From assembly GCA_937901905.1 (NCBI GenBank), contig CALDIF010000009.1, positions 1 to 64,000 on the forward strand: a DNA stretch of 64,000 nucleotides. The letters run 5' to 3'. The stretch is from an uncultured Porphyromonadaceae bacterium. Lineage in GTDB: Bacteria; Bacteroidota; Bacteroidia; Bacteroidales; Muribaculaceae. The notes under the pieces were generated by a model. That model was given only the letters and a program-made list of their open reading frames with translations. It did no database searches and was not told the origin of the DNA. The first letter of the stretch is position 1; the number at the start of each line of letters is the position of its first letter. A program made the position numbers and the translations under genes. This document shows, one piece after another, positions 42,882 to 51,785 of the stretch.

Positions 42882-44399
42882 TTACAAGAAAGTCAACTCG
42901 CTCACGTTGTTGCAGCGGTCTACTGCTTGCACTGCAAATGAAAAGCGCGACATGTCGGCAGGCACTTCAACGCGAGTGGCACCTGTGATGAGCCACACGC
43001 GTTTGCTCCAATCGGTCGTATCGCCACCTGTCTTATTCCACGCGTAAACGACGTACTTTATCGCCTCCTGCATGGCATCGGTCGTCTTGGCCGGTGTCCA
43101 CTGCAGCACGTGTCGACCCTGTTTGCTCGTGTTGAGTCGCACGTCGGTCACCGCCTGAGGCTTGACATTGTCAATCCATGAAACCACGGGTGGCAGGGCG
43201 GGCGCCACTTGTGAAGTGACCTTGAGTGAGTCGCTTGCACCCTTGTAGTTGCTCGTGAGACTGTAACCGGGCCACCACACCAAGCCGTGAACACTGTCGA
43301 GAGTGTGCATCAAGTCCAACTTGTGATACAACTGGCTGGCGCGTGTCGTGTCGCCGTCGGCATCGGCAATGTCACGGTGATCCATCATGTTGGTCACCGA
43401 GAAACCGTAGTACATGTGGCGACCGTTGCTTTGACCGTTCCACCAGCGCATCAATTCCAACGTCGGTGCGCGCTTGTGTTCCAACTCCCAGTATAATTGC
43501 GGCACCATGTAATCAACCCAACCCATGCGCGTCCACAGGGGGCAGTCGGCATAGAGGGCATCGAAGCACTGCAAACCATCTGTTTCACTGCCACGCGGGT
43601 CGTTCTTCTTGTTGCGCCAAATGCCGAACGGGCTGATGCCCAATCTCACATGAGGCTTCACTGCAGTTATCGTGTTGTGTAACTGCTCTATGAGTAAGTC
43701 GACGTTGTGGCGCCTCCAGTCGTCGCGACTCATCTCGCCACCGTACTTGGCAAACGACTTGTCGTCGCCGAATTCCTTGCCGCTCACCGGATAGGGATAA
43801 AAATAATCGTCCATGTGAATGGCATCAATGTCATAGCGAGTGAGCAAGTCACGCACTACCTTGTCGATGAAATCGCGGCTTTCGGGCAAGCCCGGGTCAA
43901 AGTAAATCTTGCCGTCGGCATACTTGATGAACCACTCGGGGTGCTTGTAATAGATGTGACCGCGAGCCGGACGGTCGCTCTTGCTGCTTGTCACACGATA
44001 AGGGTTTATCCACGCGTGCAATTCCATACCGCGCTTGTGAGCCTCGGTAATCATGAACTGTAGCGGATCCCACACCGGCTTGGGTGCCACACCGGCTGTG
44101 CCGCTCAACCATCTTGACCACGGCTCGAGACGGCTGGGATAAGCGGCATCGGCTTGAGGACGCACTTGAAATATCACCGCGTTGACACCGCTCGCCTGCA
44201 ACTTGTCCAACTCGGCGCGTAGGTACGCTTGGTTTTGTGCGGTTGTCTGTTTGCTGTATTGGCTCTGACCGATAATGTGCATCCATGCCCCGCGAAACTC
44301 CCTGACAGGCTCGATGTCGGCAGCGAGGACTTGTTGTGGTATCGCCAGTTGCAACACCACGCCGGTCAACAGATATAGAAGGTAATGGCAATAGTTCAT
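42882..44399 (-). CDS. GHL10/DUF187 family glycosidase-like protein
   Basis: 505 residues with a signal peptide (ending QQVLA, then ADIEPV). Residues 35-390 form a TIM barrel of the DUF187 (glycosyl hydrolase-like 10) family: EFRGAWMHIIGQSQ, then QASGVNAVIFQVRPQADAAY, MELHAWINPYRVT and DIDAIHMDDYFYPYPV with the conserved acidic DD pair. A fibronectin-III-like domain makes the C-terminus (AVTDVRLNTSKQGRHVLQWT). Members act on peptidoglycan or on bacterial polysaccharide in the periplasm. It follows the beta-helix lipoprotein gene by 33 bp and is probably in one operon with it. Confidence 0.9.
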   Translation of the reverse strand: MNYCHYLLYLLTGVVLQLAIPQQVLAADIEPVREFRGAWMHIIGQSQYSKQTTAQNQAYLRAELDKLQASGVNAVIFQVRPQADAAYPSRLEPWSRWLSGTAGVAPKPVWDPLQFMITEAHKRGMELHAWINPYRVTSSKSDRPARGHIYYKHPEWFIKYADGKIYFDPGLPESRDFIDKVVRDLLTRYDIDAIHMDDYFYPYPVSGKEFGDDKSFAKYGGEMSRDDWRRHNVDLLIEQLHNTITAVKPHVRLGISPFGIWRNKKNDPRGSETDGLQCFDALYADCPLWTRMGWVDYMVPQLYWELEHKRAPTLELMRWWNGQSNGRHMYYGFSVTNMMDHRDIADADGDTTRASQLYHKLDLMHTLDSVHGLVWWPGYSLTSNYKGASDSLKVTSQVAPALPPVVSWIDNVKPQAVTDVRLNTSKQGRHVLQWTPAKTTDAMQEAIKYVVYAWNKTGGDTTDWSKRVWLITGATRVEVPADMSRFSFAVQAVDRCNNVSELTFL

Positions 44400-44432
44400 G
44401 AGTCGTGTTGTAATGACAATAAAGATAGGTTA

Positions 44433-45857
44433 TTATTCGCCTGGCACGATGGCATAGGCACCGAGGTCGGGATTGGCACTGCGTCCCAAACGATCAGTGC
44501 CGTATCGGTCGTAGCGCGCCGCATCGGGCAACAACGAGGCATCGCCCTTGCCGGCGGCATCGCTATCGTCGTGCAGACGATAGTCGAACAAGTAGTCCTC
44601 GCGTACCGTGTAGAACTTGGCATCGCCTTTCCACACACAGTTGTAGAAATGACTGTCGTCGTCGCCATCCGAGCGGAACAAGCAATTGTGAACGTACACG
44701 TTAGTGTCGTCTAACTTGGGCATATTGAGCTCGCGTGTGTTACCGTGCAAAATGCAGTTGTCAAAACTCGCATCGAGCACGGGAACCACACCGCCGTCGT
44801 CCTGCAAGTACAAGTTCACCATCGGGTCGCTGACAGCACTGAACAGGTAGTAGTTGGCAAAGGTGCAGTTAACCATTCTTATCTTACCGCCGATGAAGTT
44901 CACCAAGCCTGCAGCAGCATCGCTGAACTCGGTGCCGTATGCCTCAACCCACGCGCCGCCCGTAGTCAAGAGACTGCTGCTGCTGTTGTGAAACACACAG
45001 TTGAGGATATACAGCGAGCGCGCATTGGGATTTGATGTGCTCACATGTATGCCGATGGACGAACTGTGCATGTCGACATATTGTAAAATGTTGTTACTGC
45101 TTGATGGTGGAAAAATCAAGCCTCCCCACTGTCCGCTCATGATATCAAAGTCAATATCACCCACAACATGGTCAAGACGGTCGCCACGCATCACGATGGG
45201 CTGCTCTTGTGTGCCCATGGCGCGCATCATACCCGCCACGCGTATTGCCGCCTTGTCGTGGAACAACAATTTTACACCCGGGTCGAGACGCAACTGCACG
45301 CCCGGTGACACGTACAACGTGTCGTAAATCAAGTAGGGCTTCTTGGACGACCACCGTGTTGACACCTTGATTGTGTCACTCACGACGCGAATGACATCTT
45401 GTCCCCACGCCGTCAGTGCCACGGTCTGCGTCATGCCGTTGGTAGTGAACGACACGCGGTCGAGAATGCGAGTGGGATCGTCACTGCCTGCCTCATCGAG
45501 GTACCCCTCGACAAACACGAAGATGCTGTCACCGCCACGCACCTCAACATCGCTGAACGACGTGCCGCGCATGCCGTCAACATTGATGTTGAAATGTCCG
45601 CCGGTAGCAATGCCCTCAACGTGAATATCGCTAATGCGCAACTGTTTCTTGCCACGGTTGTACACGACAAACTGTTTGGTCGCGGTGCCGTCAAGCGTCA
45701 CCACTGTGTCAAATTTCACCGTGTCGGTCGAGAAAGATAACACGTCGCTCGGCGATGTCGAGAAGTCATCGTTGATGCAACTGCCGGCTATCATACCCAA
45801 TATCAGCGACGCGAGCAACACGACAGTCGCGCGACGCCATTGTAATATATTGTCCAT
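44433..45857 (-). CDS. Parallel beta-helix lipoprotein
   Basis: 474 residues from ATG 45857 (MDNILQWRRATVVLLASLIL), followed by the lipobox MIAGSC. The first domain (residues 35-125) is immunoglobulin-like: SPSDVLSFSTDTVKFDTVV. The second part, from about 200, has the spaced hydrophobics and Asn of a right-handed parallel beta-helix (SLYILNCVFHNSSSSLLTTG, MVNCTFANYYLF). Such helices often bind or cleave polysaccharide, but I see no catalytic set. It ends with a conserved LGAYAIVPGE-type C-terminus seen in related proteins. It is 33 bp before the GHL10 gene. Confidence 0.82.
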   Translation of the reverse strand: MDNILQWRRATVVLLASLILGMIAGSCINDDFSTSPSDVLSFSTDTVKFDTVVTLDGTATKQFVVYNRGKKQLRISDIHVEGIATGGHFNINVDGMRGTSFSDVEVRGGDSIFVFVEGYLDEAGSDDPTRILDRVSFTTNGMTQTVALTAWGQDVIRVVSDTIKVSTRWSSKKPYLIYDTLYVSPGVQLRLDPGVKLLFHDKAAIRVAGMMRAMGTQEQPIVMRGDRLDHVVGDIDFDIMSGQWGGLIFPPSSSNNILQYVDMHSSSIGIHVSTSNPNARSLYILNCVFHNSSSSLLTTGGAWVEAYGTEFSDAAAGLVNFIGGKIRMVNCTFANYYLFSAVSDPMVNLYLQDDGGVVPVLDASFDNCILHGNTRELNMPKLDDTNVYVHNCLFRSDGDDDSHFYNCVWKGDAKFYTVREDYLFDYRLHDDSDAAGKGDASLLPDAARYDRYGTDRLGRSANPDLGAYAIVPGE

Positions 45858-45947
45858 ATCAAAAATGTCGCTTGGTTTCTCAAGTTCGGGATACACCAAA
45901 CTCTCGAATAATAAATATGTTTTATTAACGCTCGGACATCGTTTTTA

Positions 45948-45977
45948 TTGCTTTTTGAGTCTTTATTACTACCTTTG
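45948..45977 (+). promoter_or_regulatory. Promoter of the ABC exporter operon
   Basis: TTG at 45948-45950, a 19-bp spacer and TACCTTTG at 45970-45977. Transcription from here places the start near 45981 and argues for the ATG at 46049 or 46008 rather than the first in-frame ATG at 45980. Confidence 0.5.
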
Positions 45978-46048
45978 CATTGTCAAAATCCCACTGTGAT
46001 TGCGACATGATGATTTCATTTTTCAAAAAGGACAAAATATCAAAATTG

Positions 46049-46957
46049 ATGGAAAATTTCATTGAAGCCCATGATATTGTCAAGCGATATGACGGGCACA
46101 CCGCTCTTGATCACGTCAGTGTTGACGTTCCGCGCGGTTGTATCTACGGCTTGTTGGGACCTAACGGAGCCGGCAAGACATCGTTGATACGCATTATCAA
46201 TCGCATCACCATGCCCGACGAGGGAACGGTAACGTTCGGGGGGCGTCCCCTGCAAGCCGATGACGTGACGCGCATCGGTTATATGCCCGAGGAACGCGGA
46301 CTGTACAAGAAAATGAAGGTGGGTGACCAAATCGTTTATCTTGCACGTCTCAAAGGCATGAGCAAGGGCGAGGCTGTCATGGCGATGCTGGAATGGCTAG
46401 ATCGGTTCGGTCTTGCCGAGTGGCGCGACAAGAAACTCGAAACGCTTTCCAAGGGAATGCAACAAAAGGTGCAGTTTATCGCTACCGTTATCCATCGCCC
46501 CGAGTTGCTCATTTTCGATGAACCGTTCAGCGGTTTTGACCCCGTCAATGCCGACCGGCTCAAGGTGGAAATCCTGCGACTGCGAGAGCAAGGTAGCACC
46601 ATTCTTTTTTCGACCCACAACATGGAAAGTGTGGAGGAAATTTGCGAGCAAATCACGCTCATCAATCATTCGAAAGCTGTGTTGCAAGGCAGCGTGAAGG
46701 CTATCAGGCAACAACACAAGCAAAACATCATCGCGGTTCATGTCCCCGACGATGTCGCTATTGCCCCTCACGATGAGTTGTATGAGTTGTTGCCTCCGCC
46801 TCAACCCGCTTCTCCCGCTACCCACATTCGCCTGCGGAAGGGCGTTGCCATTCGAGATGCAATCACTTGGCTTAACGATAATTACACGCTCACCGGATTT
46901 AGTGAGGTGTTGCCGTCAATGCACGAAATATTTGTCAATACTGTCAAGGAAAATTAA
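46049..46957 (+). CDS. ABC transporter ATP-binding protein (NatA-like)
   Basis: 302 residues from ATG 46049 (MENFIEAHDIVKRYDGHTAL); ATG 46008 would add 14 residues. Walker A is GLLGPNGAGKTSLIR near 35, Q-loop MPEERGLYKKM, signature LSKGMQQKVQ, Walker B LLIFDEPFSGFDPVN, and H-loop FSTHNMES. A C-terminal DUF4162-like regulatory domain completes it (residues 215-300). It energises the permease gene that follows by 12 bp. NatAB-type exporters move sodium or drugs, and the cargo here is unknown. Confidence 0.93.
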   Translation: MENFIEAHDIVKRYDGHTALDHVSVDVPRGCIYGLLGPNGAGKTSLIRIINRITMPDEGTVTFGGRPLQADDVTRIGYMPEERGLYKKMKVGDQIVYLARLKGMSKGEAVMAMLEWLDRFGLAEWRDKKLETLSKGMQQKVQFIATVIHRPELLIFDEPFSGFDPVNADRLKVEILRLREQGSTILFSTHNMESVEEICEQITLINHSKAVLQGSVKAIRQQHKQNIIAVHVPDDVAIAPHDELYELLPPPQPASPATHIRLRKGVAIRDAITWLNDNYTLTGFSEVLPSMHEIFVNTVKEN

Positions 46958-46969
46958 TTTTTACACATT

Positions 46970-48307
46970 ATGAACAAATTGTGGCTTATAATTTCGCGTG
47001 AATATATGGCGATGGTGGGCAAGAAGTCGTTTATTATCATGACGCTGCTCATTCCGTTTTTGTTAGTGCTTATCGCTCTCGTCCCGGTCGGTATCGCTTA
47101 CCTGAACAATAGCGGTAGCGACATCAAGACTGTTGCCGTTATCGACAACAGCGGCAGTTACGGTAACGTCATCGCCGACAGCGACCTCTATCACTTTGTG
47201 CCCCTCGCGGGCGACGAGAGTGCCAACCCTCATGAATTTTACAAGAATGCCGACGGCAGCATCGAGGCAGTCGTTATTATTCCTGCCGACATTGACAGCG
47301 TGGAACGAGTCACCGTCTACAGCGACGGTACGCTCAACGTGAGTTTGAAAAATTATATCAACCGTTGCTTGAGCGACACTCTCACAGGCAAACGCATTGC
47401 GGCTTACGGCGTGCCCGGGTTGACCGAGATGGTCGAGCAGGCACAAGTTGACGTTGACGTGCGCGGCGTGCGTTGGAGTGACGATGGCTCGGAGCAGGAG
47501 ACCAGTACCGAGATCGCACTTGTCATAGGCATGATACTCGCCATGGCAACCTACATATTTGTGCTCAGTTACGGAGCGATGATAATGAATGGCGTTATCG
47601 AAGAGAAAACCAACCGCATTGTTGAGGTTATCGTCAGCAGTTGCCGGCCGTTCCAACTGATGATGGGCAAGATTATCGGTATCGGACTTGTCGGGCTCAC
47701 TCAGTTCGCAATATGGATAGTAATGCTCTTGTTGTTGGGTGGAATAGGCTCGGTCATGGCAGCCGGCAGCATAGACCCCGGCGCGGCAGCCTCTATGCAA
47801 CAAGAGATAATGCAGCAGACGGCAGTGGCCGGTCCTCAACCCGATGTCGACCCGAGCATGATGCAGTCGTTGATGAGTGGAGTGTTGTCCATCGATTTTA
47901 CTACTATCTTGATCGCGTTTGTGTTTTACTTCATTGGCGGGTATTTGCTTTATGCCTCGATGTTCGCGGGCTTTGGGTCGGCGGTTGACCAAGCGAGCGA
48001 CGCTTCGCAGTTCACTACCCCTATCATCTTGATTATGGTTATCGCACTCTATGCCGGCATGGCTTGTGTGGATAACCCTAACGGACCGATGGCGTTCTGG
48101 TGCTCGATGATACCTTTCACATCACCCATCGTGATGATGGTGCGCCTTCCCTACGATGTGCCTACATGGGAACTCACGTTGAGCATCGCCTTACTCTTCG
48201 CGACCGCACTGCTCATCACGTGGTTTGCCGCACGCATTTATCGCACGGGCATACTGTTATACGGCAAGAAACACTCATTCCGCGACCTGTTCCGGTGGAT
48301 GAAGTGA
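46970..48307 (+). CDS. ABC-2 permease (NatB-like)
   Basis: 445 residues. One N-terminal helix (SFIIMTLLIPFLLVLIALVP) is followed by a large periplasmic domain of about 150 residues (residues 50-190). The remaining five helices lie in the C-terminal half, including IALVIGMILAMATYIFVLSY and LTQFAIWIVMLLLLGG; the helix boundary SYGAMIMNGVIEEKTNRIVE is the ABC-2 signature. It pairs with the ATPase gene 12 bp upstream. A hairpin with a T run follows its stop. Confidence 0.92.
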   Translation: MNKLWLIISREYMAMVGKKSFIIMTLLIPFLLVLIALVPVGIAYLNNSGSDIKTVAVIDNSGSYGNVIADSDLYHFVPLAGDESANPHEFYKNADGSIEAVVIIPADIDSVERVTVYSDGTLNVSLKNYINRCLSDTLTGKRIAAYGVPGLTEMVEQAQVDVDVRGVRWSDDGSEQETSTEIALVIGMILAMATYIFVLSYGAMIMNGVIEEKTNRIVEVIVSSCRPFQLMMGKIIGIGLVGLTQFAIWIVMLLLLGGIGSVMAAGSIDPGAAASMQQEIMQQTAVAGPQPDVDPSMMQSLMSGVLSIDFTTILIAFVFYFIGGYLLYASMFAGFGSAVDQASDASQFTTPIILIMVIALYAGMACVDNPNGPMAFWCSMIPFTSPIVMMVRLPYDVPTWELTLSIALLFATALLITWFAARIYRTGILLYGKKHSFRDLFRWMK

Positions 48308-48328
48308 ACTTGATTTGAACAAACTTTT

Positions 48329-48388
48329 AATGTTTATAGCGCGCCAAAAAGCGATTGTCTTTGCAAAATTTGGCGCGCTATAAACATT
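48329..48388. repeat. 20-bp perfect inverted repeat between exporter operon and ATPase gene
   Basis: AATGTTTATAGCGCGCCAAA (48329-48348) and its exact inverse (48369-48388) enclose 20 bases. TTTTT follows, so it can act as a terminator for the permease gene. Its right arm contains the -33 TTTG of the next gene's promoter. Confidence 0.7.
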
Positions 48389-48399
48389 TTTGTATCTTT
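48369..48399 (+). promoter_or_regulatory. Promoter of the AAA ATPase gene, inside the inverted repeat
   Basis: TTTG at 48369-48372, 19 bp, TATCTTTG at 48392-48399. The transcript starts near 48403. An AGAGGAAAC stretch precedes the ATG at 48436. Confidence 0.55.
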
Positions 48400-48435
48400 G
48401 CACCACATCAGTTAAGTTCTCAAAGAGGAAACACT

Positions 48436-49866
48436 ATGCTAATCGGTCGTAAAGAGGAACAACGCGAGTTGACACGTGCCCTCGAGTGGGACGAGTCGGC
48501 GTTTATCGCTGTGACAGGTCGTCGTCGTGTAGGCAAGACCTATCTTGTGCGCGAGACCTTTAATAACACGTTCACATTCCAACACACGGGACTTGCCAAC
48601 CAAAAGACACGTAGCCAACTGGGTGCATTCCGCCGTTCGTTGATGGACTGCGGATTGAGAAAATGCCGTGTGCTTACCGACTGGTTTGACGCGTTTCACA
48701 CCCTTGCCGATTGGTTGCGCACCATGCCTGCCGAGGGTGACAAAAAAATTCTTTTTATTGACGAAATATCATGGTTGGACGCGCCGCGTTCCAATTTTGT
48801 GTCGGCTTTAGGCTATTTTTGGAACACGTTTGTATCGGCGCGTAAGGACATGGTGCTCATCATTTGCGGGTCGGCAACATCGTGGATAGTGAACAAGGTG
48901 TTTCGTGACCGTGGCGGTTTACACAATCGTGTGACACATCGCATCAATTTGATGCCATTTACCCTGCACGAGTGTGAATTGTACAGTGACACTCATCGCT
49001 TGGGGTTCACTCGCACCGATATACTGGAGTGTTATATGGTGCTTGGTGGTGTGCCCTTTTACTGGTCATTGCTCGAGCGTGGACTCAGTGTGTCACAAAA
49101 CATTGACCGGCTATTGTTCGATCGCAACGGTAAGTTGCACAATGAATATAACGACCTCTTTGACTCGCTCTTCAAGCACCCGGACCCCTACATCGCTGTT
49201 GTGAGTGCCCTGGGCAAGAAACGGGTGGGAATGACGCGTGAGGAAATAATTAGTGAGGGCGATCACATCACGGGCAACGGCACATTAACACGCGTGCTCG
49301 AGGACCTTGAGGCCTGCGGTTTCATACGCACTTATCGTTATCGCGGTATCAAGCACCGTACCACTATTCACCAGTTAATAGATAACTACACGCTGTTCTA
49401 TTACAAGTTCCTGCACAATCGTCCGGCAGTTGACGAGGGCTATTGGAGTGCCAATATCAATACACCCACGCGAAATTCGTGGGAAGGACTGGCATTCGAG
49501 CGCGTATGTTTCTTGCATTACAAGCAAATCAAGCAGGCATTGGGCATATCGGGCGTGCTGACCTCAATTTATTCGTGGCGCGTCGACGATGACCCCGAGG
49601 GCGGTCGCGGTGCCCAAATCGACATGGTGATAGATCGTGCCGATCGTGTCGTCAACTTGTGCGAAATGAAATTCTCGACACGGGAATTTGCTGTTACAAA
49701 GGATATTGATCTCGCAATGCGCAACAAGATGGGACGATTCGTGGAGAGTGTCGGTCGCAACAAGGCGATGCACTTGACGCTTATCACGCCTCATGGTGTC
49801 AAGAATAATATGTATCAGTTCGCGTTCGACCGCGTCATCACTGCCGATGATTTATTCAAAGAGTAA
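48436..49866 (+). CDS. AAA ATPase with C-terminal DUF234 nuclease-like domain
   Basis: 476 residues from ATG 48436 (MLIGRKEEQRELTRALEWDE), the typical N-terminus of the family; 28 upstream codons lie under the promoter. Walker A is TGRRRVGKTYLV near 27-38, Walker B ILFIDEISWLD near 105, and sensor region LIICGSATSWIV. A winged helix precedes the C-terminal DUF234 part, where QIDMVIDRADRVVNLCEMKF has the spacing of a PD-(D/E)XK nuclease motif. These genes are widespread, often multi-copy, in gut Bacteroidetes; function is unknown, with a defence or mobile-element link proposed. It has a separate promoter and terminator. Confidence 0.9.
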   Translation: MLIGRKEEQRELTRALEWDESAFIAVTGRRRVGKTYLVRETFNNTFTFQHTGLANQKTRSQLGAFRRSLMDCGLRKCRVLTDWFDAFHTLADWLRTMPAEGDKKILFIDEISWLDAPRSNFVSALGYFWNTFVSARKDMVLIICGSATSWIVNKVFRDRGGLHNRVTHRINLMPFTLHECELYSDTHRLGFTRTDILECYMVLGGVPFYWSLLERGLSVSQNIDRLLFDRNGKLHNEYNDLFDSLFKHPDPYIAVVSALGKKRVGMTREEIISEGDHITGNGTLTRVLEDLEACGFIRTYRYRGIKHRTTIHQLIDNYTLFYYKFLHNRPAVDEGYWSANINTPTRNSWEGLAFERVCFLHYKQIKQALGISGVLTSIYSWRVDDDPEGGRGAQIDMVIDRADRVVNLCEMKFSTREFAVTKDIDLAMRNKMGRFVESVGRNKAMHLTLITPHGVKNNMYQFAFDRVITADDLFKE

Positions 49867-49907
49867 CTCGCTTTTTCCGGGAGCGTTCCTTCTTGAAAAA
49901 GCGGGTT
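49865..49907 (+). terminator. Hairpin after the AAA ATPase gene
   Basis: AACTCGCTTTTTC (49865-49877) pairs with GAAAAAGCGGGTT (49895-49907) with one mismatch, loop of 17 nt. It starts over the stop codon. Confidence 0.6.
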
Positions 49908-49937
49908 AGGTTCAATCGTCAGGTAATCGATGGATTT

Positions 49938-50120
49938 TTACTCATCGGACGATAACATTCCTGCCATTGTGTGTATGCCTCGCGTGGGGTTGTAGGTAGG
50001 TAAACCCATGAGATTGTAATAGACATTATCGGCGCGGTCGGCGTTGAGTTGCTCGATGCCCTCAATCAGCGTGCCCGACGGCTCGTCATCATCTTCCCAA
50101 AAACCAAAGAAATTATATAA
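49938..50120 (-). pseudogene. C-terminal remnant of a secreted protein
   Basis: A 60-codon open frame ends in TAA at 49940 and is preceded by an in-frame TAA (50121-50123). Its translation, beginning LYNFFGFWEDDDEPSGTLIE and continuing DNVYYNLMGLPTYNPTRGIH, closely follows the C-terminal motif VY-L-G--V-NPTKGIYI--GKK of many Bacteroidales secreted proteins, but stops before the usual K-rich end (MAGMLSSDE). It has no start codon and no upstream body, so it looks like the tail left by a deleted gene. The stretch 49908-50312 holds only this and a poorly defined enolase promoter. Confidence 0.5.
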
Positions 50121-50246
50121 TTAAAAAGATGGATTTTACTGAAGGTGAGTTTTATATAATCCGCAAGTTTCCGATTTTTCAAAACTTTGTTCAGTAAAAA
50201 ATCACTAAATTGTTTACTATGGGTTATGAGTTATGAATTAATTTTG

Positions 50247-50254
50247 TAAATTTG
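50247..50254 (+). promoter_or_regulatory. Possible -7 box of the enolase gene
   Basis: TAAATTTG, with an adjoining TAATTTTG at 50239-50246, lies about 60 bp before the ATG. No TTG stands at the usual -33 distance, so support is weak. Confidence 0.3.
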
Positions 50255-50312
50255 CAGTTTAGAAAGTTAGCATTAACATTTTCAAACCTTTTTTATACAC
50301 AACTGAATTACT

Positions 50313-51620
50313 ATGATTATTGACAAGATTCATGCGCGCGAGATTCTTGACTCGCGTGGCAATCCCACCGTTGAGGTTGAGGTGACACTTGAGTGTGGCG
50401 TGATGGGCCGTGCATCGGTTCCCAGTGGTGCCAGTACCGGCGAGAACGAGGCTCTCGAGTTGCGCGACGGCGACAAGGCTCGCTATGGCGGCAAGGGTGT
50501 TCTCAAGGCTGTGGAGAACGTCAACACCAAGATCGCTCCGGCTATTGAGGGTATGAGCGTGCTCGACCAGCGTGCCATCGATTGCAAGATGATTGCACTT
50601 GACGGAACGAAGACCAAGAGCAACCTCGGTGCTAACGCAATCTTGGGCGTGTCGCTCGCTGTGGCACACGCTGCCGCCAACTATCTGGAAATCCCCTTGT
50701 ATCGCTACATCGGTGGCTCGAACGCCTACGTGTTGCCCGTACCCATGATGAACATCATCAATGGTGGCGCGCACAGCGATGCTCCTATCGCATTCCAGGA
50801 GTTCATGATTCGTCCGGTCGGTGCCAAGACCGAGCGTGAGGCTATCCGTATGGGTGCCGAGGTGTTCCACGCTCTTGCCAAGTTGCTCAAGAAACGTGGT
50901 TTGAGCACTGCTGTGGGCGATGAGGGCGGTTTCGCTCCCGCGCTTGATGGTATCGAGGACGCTCTCGAGAGCATCGTGCAAGCCATTAAGGACGCCGGTT
51001 ATGTGCCGGGTGACGATGTCAAGATCGCCATGGACTGTGCAGCAAGCGAGTTCGCTGTTGTTGAGGACGGTGAGTACTTCTATGACTACCGCCAACTTAA
51101 GGACGGCAAGAAGAAAGATCCTAACGGCAAGAAGTTGAGCGTTGATGAGCAAATCGCATTCCTCGAGGAACTCATCACCAAGTTCCCCATCGACTCAATT
51201 GAGGACGGTCTTGACGAGAACGACTGGGAAGGCTGGAAGAAACTCACCGCACGCATTGGCGACCGTTGCCAACTCGTGGGTGATGACTTGTTCGTGACCA
51301 ACGTGGACTTCCTGCGCAAGGGTATCACGAGCGGTGCCGCCAATTCTATCTTGATTAAGGTTAACCAAATCGGTTCGCTCACCGAGACTCTTGATGCTAT
51401 CGAGATGGCTCACCGCCACGGTTACACCACCGTGACCAGTCACCGCAGTGGCGAGACCGAGGATACCACTATCGCCGACATCGCAGTCGCTACCAACAGC
51501 GGTCAAATCAAGACCGGTTCGTTGAGCCGCACCGACCGCATGGCGAAGTATAACCAACTCATTCGCATTGAGGAGGAATTGGGTGACCTCGCAGTGTACG
51601 GTTACAAGAAGTTGAAATAA
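50313..51620 (+). CDS. eno: Enolase
   Basis: 435 residues, full length, beginning MIIDKIHAREILDSRGNPTV. It dehydrates 2-phosphoglycerate to phosphoenolpyruvate. Signatures are GASTGENEALELRD, VPMMNIINGGAHSDAPIAFQ, the magnesium ligands of AMDCAASEF, SIEDGLDENDWEGW and VGDDLFVTNV, and the C-terminal ILIKVNQIGSLTET and SHRSGETEDTTIADIAVATN. It is transcribed alone and ends in a strong hairpin. Its codon use looks optimised, as expected for a highly expressed glycolytic gene. Confidence 0.98.
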   Translation: MIIDKIHAREILDSRGNPTVEVEVTLECGVMGRASVPSGASTGENEALELRDGDKARYGGKGVLKAVENVNTKIAPAIEGMSVLDQRAIDCKMIALDGTKTKSNLGANAILGVSLAVAHAAANYLEIPLYRYIGGSNAYVLPVPMMNIINGGAHSDAPIAFQEFMIRPVGAKTEREAIRMGAEVFHALAKLLKKRGLSTAVGDEGGFAPALDGIEDALESIVQAIKDAGYVPGDDVKIAMDCAASEFAVVEDGEYFYDYRQLKDGKKKDPNGKKLSVDEQIAFLEELITKFPIDSIEDGLDENDWEGWKKLTARIGDRCQLVGDDLFVTNVDFLRKGITSGAANSILIKVNQIGSLTETLDAIEMAHRHGYTTVTSHRSGETEDTTIADIAVATNSGQIKTGSLSRTDRMAKYNQLIRIEEELGDLAVYGYKKLK

Positions 51621-51642
51621 ATCGTGAGATAATTCCCGACTG

Positions 51643-51689
51643 CATTACAATGGCGATGACCTCCTATAAAGGTCATCGCCATTGTAATG
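51643..51689 (+). terminator. 20-bp perfect hairpin after enolase
   Basis: CATTACAATGGCGATGACCT (51643-51662) and its exact inverse (51670-51689) enclose a 7-nt loop. No mismatches. The T run is weak, so strength rests on the stem. Confidence 0.75.
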
Positions 51690-51785
51690 TATGCAATGTT
51701 TTGATGGGCGTATGTCTATACTCGAGGGGTAGAGGAGTGCCGCGAGTGACAGGTGTGGAGGGTGTGAATGGTTATGTGAGCGTGA

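Noticed and set aside
48329..48388. Invertible (phase-variable) promoter
   Set aside because: The inverted arms enclose only 20 bases and the promoter straddles one arm, so inversion would not switch it. No recombinase gene is adjacent.
50259..51152. Minus-strand frame of 297 codons opposite enolase
   Set aside because: It is the antisense shadow of a highly biased gene; no family resemblance and no promoter.
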